The notes under the pieces are model-generated. The model was not told the DNA's origin. It made no database searches and was given only the letters and a program-made list of their open reading frames with translations. A DNA stretch of 8,570 nucleotides, taken from positions 1 to 8,570 of the forward strand of contig PWNW01000369.1 of assembly GCA_003557605.1 (NCBI GenBank), read 5' to 3'. A program made the position numbers and the translations under genes. Within the stretch, counting starts at the first letter, position 1. The number at the start of each line of letters is the position of its first letter. Positions 6,794 through 8,570 of the stretch are shown one piece after another. The DNA comes from Spirochaetaceae bacterium. GTDB taxonomy: Bacteria; Spirochaetota; Spirochaetia; PWKH01.

Positions 6794-8203
6794 ATGGTGC
6801 GACAAAAATCTGATTCCGTCAAGTGCTCCATCGATGATTTTGGCATAACTCATGAGAGAATTACCGGAAGAGCGGGGCTTGCATTGGTATCCCGATACCT
6901 TCGGGAGATAGGAATCACAGCCCTGCTTGCCAAGCGGTTCTGGTTTGTGAAGAAGCATACTAAGGGAACCGCACTGGTATCGTTGTTTCACCAGATACTG
7001 CTGTTTTTCTTTGACGGAACAGATTTCCATATGACCCGGTTTGACCAACTGAAACAGGATGCCGGATATGCCGGGATCATAGAGACTCAAGCTGACGAGC
7101 TGATCTCCTCCCATGCAGCCAAGCGGTTTTTCGGTTCCTTCTCTCTGGTGCGGGTATGGCTGTTTCGCAAAGTACTCAAACAGCTGTTTGTGTGGAGGTT
7201 GAAGCAGGAGCAGCCGCAGATCATCTCGCTTGGGATAGATACCATGGTACTGGATAATGATGATGCTCATCAGCGGGAAGGCGTGGAGGTGACCTATAAG
7301 AAGGTCAAGGGATTTCAGCCGCTGCAGGTGTTCTGGGGGCGGTATCTGATAGATGCAGTATTTCGTAACGGGAAAGCCCACAGCAACCACGGCAATCATG
7401 TGCAGCGGGTGCTCACCGACCTCGTGAAGCTCATTCGCAGGGAATATCGGGAGGATGTGCCAATTATTGTTTCAGCAGATGCCGGATTCTTTGATGAAAA
7501 GCTCTTTGTACTGTGTGACAGACTGCACATTGGCTTTCGTATTGGCGGAAAGCTCTATGAAGACGTCAAGGCGTATGCTGCCTCTGTTGCCAAGGAGCAG
7601 CTGCAGGAATTTACCAAAGGGAAGCAGACCTGGAGCTACTGCGAATTCGGCAGCAGGAGAAAAACCGGAAGTCACTTCTGGCGTACCATCTATGCATCAC
7701 CGCATCGCAGTGATGATGGGCAGGGCCTGTTTGAGTTTGCTCGTCCGGATACCGTGATTATTACAAATCTCGGTATGCCCAACACCATCACGGACATGCT
7801 GCAGCAGGCAGGAGAAGCTTTCCGGATGGAGGCTCAGCAGGTGATTGACTCCTACCACCTGAGGGCCCGGGATGAACTGGTGAACCGGGGACTGAAAGAT
7901 TTCGGAACAGAGCATCTGCCGTTCAAGCGGTTTGCATCAAATGCTGCCTACTACTATCTTATGACCATAGCCTTTGTGCTGTTTGAAGCATTCAAGTATG
8001 ATCTGGATACCGAAACCGTACCGGTCACCTGGTATGCTGAAACCTTTCGCAGACGATGCCTGGACATTGCGGGTAAGTTAGTGAGAAGCGGCGGAAAAAC
8101 GCTGTTGAAACTCTCCCAGGCAGCCATTGATGCGCTGAATTTTGGAGCTCTATGGAATCAAAGTGCTGCAGTAGTGAAGATCGCTCCTTCTGCCGGCGGA
8201 TAG
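6794..8203 (+). CDS. IS1380-family DDE transposase
   Basis: A 469-residue cut-and-paste type transposase (DDE_Tnp_1_4-like) that recognises the element's inverted ends. The N-terminal region (ITGRAGLALVSRYLREIGI at about 23-41) resembles the family's leading helical segment. The RNase H-like catalytic core runs from about 143: first Asp D149 in SLGIDTMVLD, followed by the family's REGVEV stretch (161-166); second Asp D229 in IVSADAGFFDE; and a likely catalytic Glu E361 in RARDELVNRGLKDF, followed by the conserved helical ASNAAYYYLMTIAFVLFEAF (381-400). Residues 425-450 (AGKLVRSGGKTLLKL...) match the usual basic C-terminus. Length is normal and no frameshift is seen. The start follows the strong ribosome site at 6781-6786. 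Expression is probably held low by the foldback and perhaps by self-binding at 6761. IS1380 is the best family fit; the Glu assignment is less certain than the two Asp residues. Confidence 0.92.
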   Translation: MVRQKSDSVKCSIDDFGITHERITGRAGLALVSRYLREIGITALLAKRFWFVKKHTKGTALVSLFHQILLFFFDGTDFHMTRFDQLKQDAGYAGIIETQADELISSHAAKRFFGSFSLVRVWLFRKVLKQLFVWRLKQEQPQIISLGIDTMVLDNDDAHQREGVEVTYKKVKGFQPLQVFWGRYLIDAVFRNGKAHSNHGNHVQRVLTDLVKLIRREYREDVPIIVSADAGFFDEKLFVLCDRLHIGFRIGGKLYEDVKAYAASVAKEQLQEFTKGKQTWSYCEFGSRRKTGSHFWRTIYASPHRSDDGQGLFEFARPDTVIITNLGMPNTITDMLQQAGEAFRMEAQQVIDSYHLRARDELVNRGLKDFGTEHLPFKRFASNAAYYYLMTIAFVLFEAFKYDLDTETVPVTWYAETFRRRCLDIAGKLVRSGGKTLLKLSQAAIDALNFGALWNQSAAVVKIAPSAGG

Positions 8204-8317
8204 GGATAGTTCCTTTCATCAAACAGTACAAGTTCTCATCTGTCTTCCCCAGGGATAAGCAGGTCCGAATAACACGACGACAAGCAGAAAACCTGTCTTA
8301 TATGCCTGGAACTATCC
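8204..8317 (+). repeat. nested inverted repeats in the IS tail, first block
   Basis: The tail starts right after the transposase stop. GGATAGTTCC (8204-8213) and GGAACTATCC (8308-8317) are a perfect 10-bp inverted repeat 94 bases apart. Inside, ATAAGCAGGT (8255-8264) pairs with ACCTGTCTTAT (8291-8301) as 10 pairs with one bulge, and CCAGG (8249-8253) can extend it with CCTGG (8305-8309), in competition with the outer stem. There is no run of T after any arm, so it is not a standard intrinsic terminator. It may be structured 3' RNA or a barrier to read-through. Confidence 0.5.
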
Positions 8318-8341
8318 AGTAAACCTTCAATATCGACCAAG

Positions 8342-8418
8342 CCTAAAAGCTATGATGGAAATCTACCGTAGCGGCATAGATCCAGAGGGGATTCATCGGC
8401 ATCGGCAGCGGCTTTAGG
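8342..8418 (+). repeat. inverted repeat in the IS tail, second block
   Basis: CCTAAAAGC (8342-8350) pairs with GCTTTAGG (8411-8418): 8 pairs with one bulged A, directly inside the right IS end. The loop holds CGGCATCGGCA-type short direct repeats near 8398-8408. No convincing gene is present in 8204-8419; function is unknown. Confidence 0.4.
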
Positions 8419-8569
8419 GTGAATCGCTCAGATTAGGTGATAGTAACGTCTTCCAGTCAGAAGGGAAGATTGCTCGAAGGATCTTATCTATTTTCGTTTG
8501 GTGTGCAACGTGAGAAAACAGAAGTTCAAACCCGCATCGTTTCCTCATGAGAACGGCCTTGTCAGCACA
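8414..8569 (-). pseudogene. unidentified minus-strand open frame cut by the IS
   Basis: The frame is open from the right edge for 51 codons. It reads MRKRCGFELLFSHVAHQTKID from 8548 and then KILRAIFPSDWKTLL. Only about the first 43 codons are host-derived; the last eight (SPNLSDSP) and the stop at 8416-8414 come from the IS right end. It is the longest open frame in this 130-base flank, and the composition looks protein-like, but I do not recognise the family. It would run in the same direction as the exporter gene and could be the C-terminus of its former upstream neighbour. Joining the two flanks across the IS gives a stop within a few codons, so little of the original C-terminus need be lost. 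The evidence is thin because the piece is short. Confidence 0.33.
8420..8440 (+). repeat. IS right terminal inverted repeat
   Basis: Starts TGAATCGCTCAG and ends ATTAGGTGA. It is the reverse complement of the left end with a single difference at 8432 (opposite 6707). Confidence 0.9.
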
Positions 8570-8570
8570 C

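Larger units (their letters stand above)
6720..6807 (+). promoter_or_regulatory. long foldback that can hide the transposase ribosome binding site and start
   Basis: Two collinear inverted repeats. The outer arm 6720-6730 (TTTTGTTGCAC) pairs with 6797-6807 (GTGCGACAAAA): 11 pairs, one of them G-U. The inner arm 6735-6742 (ATACCTCC) pairs with 6782-6789 (GGAGGTAT): 8 perfect pairs covering the Shine-Dalgarno. The start codon 6794-6796 falls in the internal loop between the stems. A smaller hairpin (6747-6753 with 6758-6765, one bulge) may form inside the loop. The -10 box lies between the arms, so a transcript begun at about 6761 lacks both 5' arms and leaves the ribosome site free, while a transcript read through from outside carries them. 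Pairing is read directly from sequence; the regulatory role is inferred by analogy with IS10 and IS50. Confidence 0.72.
6699..8440 (+). mobile_element. IS1380-family insertion sequence, 1742 bp
   Basis: The element is bounded by 21-bp inverted repeats (6699-6719 and 8420-8440) that match at 20 of 21 positions. It holds one transposase gene on the plus strand with its own promoter and a strong ribosome binding site, followed by a 216-base non-coding tail. The size fits the IS1380 family (about 1.6-2 kb). The exact outer base is uncertain: family members often begin with CC, which would place the tips 3 bases further in. With either boundary, no direct target duplication of 4-5 bp is visible (outside bases TTTC on the left, TAGT on the right). 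The frame is intact and D/D/E residues are present, so the copy looks recent or functional, although the missing duplication hints at rearrangement or divergence of the flanks. Confidence 0.88.

Noticed and set aside
6761..7399. 212-codon minus-strand open frame inside the transposase region
   Set aside because: It is the antisense shadow of the transposase gene and resembles no protein; the plus-strand frame has clear family motifs and a ribosome site.
8161..8320. Plus-strand open frame across the transposase end and IS tail, reading VPFIKQYKFSSVFPRDKQ and ending TIQ
   Set aside because: It has no start codon or ribosome site after the transposase stop and overlaps the transposase out of frame. 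It is only about 50 codons long, and I recognise no family.
8259..8413. Second plus-strand open frame in the IS tail, ending EGIHRHRQRL
   Set aside because: No upstream start; its only ATGs (8352, 8355) would leave about 20 codons with no clear ribosome site. It could be a decayed passenger gene but is not supportable as a CDS.

Overview
The window is bacterial chromosome of moderate G+C with tightly packed genes. It holds a housekeeping block, a large membrane exporter gene on the opposite strand, and one insertion sequence (IS) near the right edge. Bacterial-type AspRS (with its GAD insertion) and ProRS (with its editing insertion) show a bacterial host. The style of the proteins and the lone two-fold RND/MMPL exporter make me think of a spirochaete, but this is an impression, not a demonstrated placement.

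Layout. Positions 1-4346, plus strand: a probable operon of aspS (5' end outside the window), an HI0933/YhiN-type flavoprotein gene that overlaps the aspS stop as ATGA, and proS 33 bases further on. Positions 4330-6648, minus strand: a 772-residue RND-superfamily (MMPL/COG1033-like) exporter whose 3' end overlaps the proS 3' end by 17 bp, so two convergent transcripts meet with no intergenic terminator. Positions 6649-6698 are a short spacer holding the exporter's ribosome binding site. Positions 6699-8440: an apparently intact IS1380-family element with 21-bp inverted ends (20/21 matching), one transposase gene of 469 codons with D/D/E residues in place, and a 216-base non-coding 3' tail rich in inverted repeats. 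Positions 8441-8570: host DNA with an unidentified minus-strand open frame that enters from the right edge and runs into the IS end.

The most interesting structure is in the left end of the IS. The transposase promoter (-10 TATAAT at 6749-6754) lies inside a long inverted repeat. Its upstream arms (6720-6730 and 6735-6742) can pair with the start of the transposase gene (6797-6807) and with the Shine-Dalgarno sequence (6782-6789). A transcript entering from outside would carry both arms and hide its ribosome binding site. A transcript from the element's own promoter would start at about 6761, after the 5' arms, and stay translatable. This is the read-through insulation logic known from IS10 and IS50, here in an IS1380-type element. 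A copy of the first 9 bases of the IS end lies exactly at the expected transcription start, which suggests transposase self-repression.

I found no CRISPR array, tRNA, rRNA or defence system, and no wholly new system.
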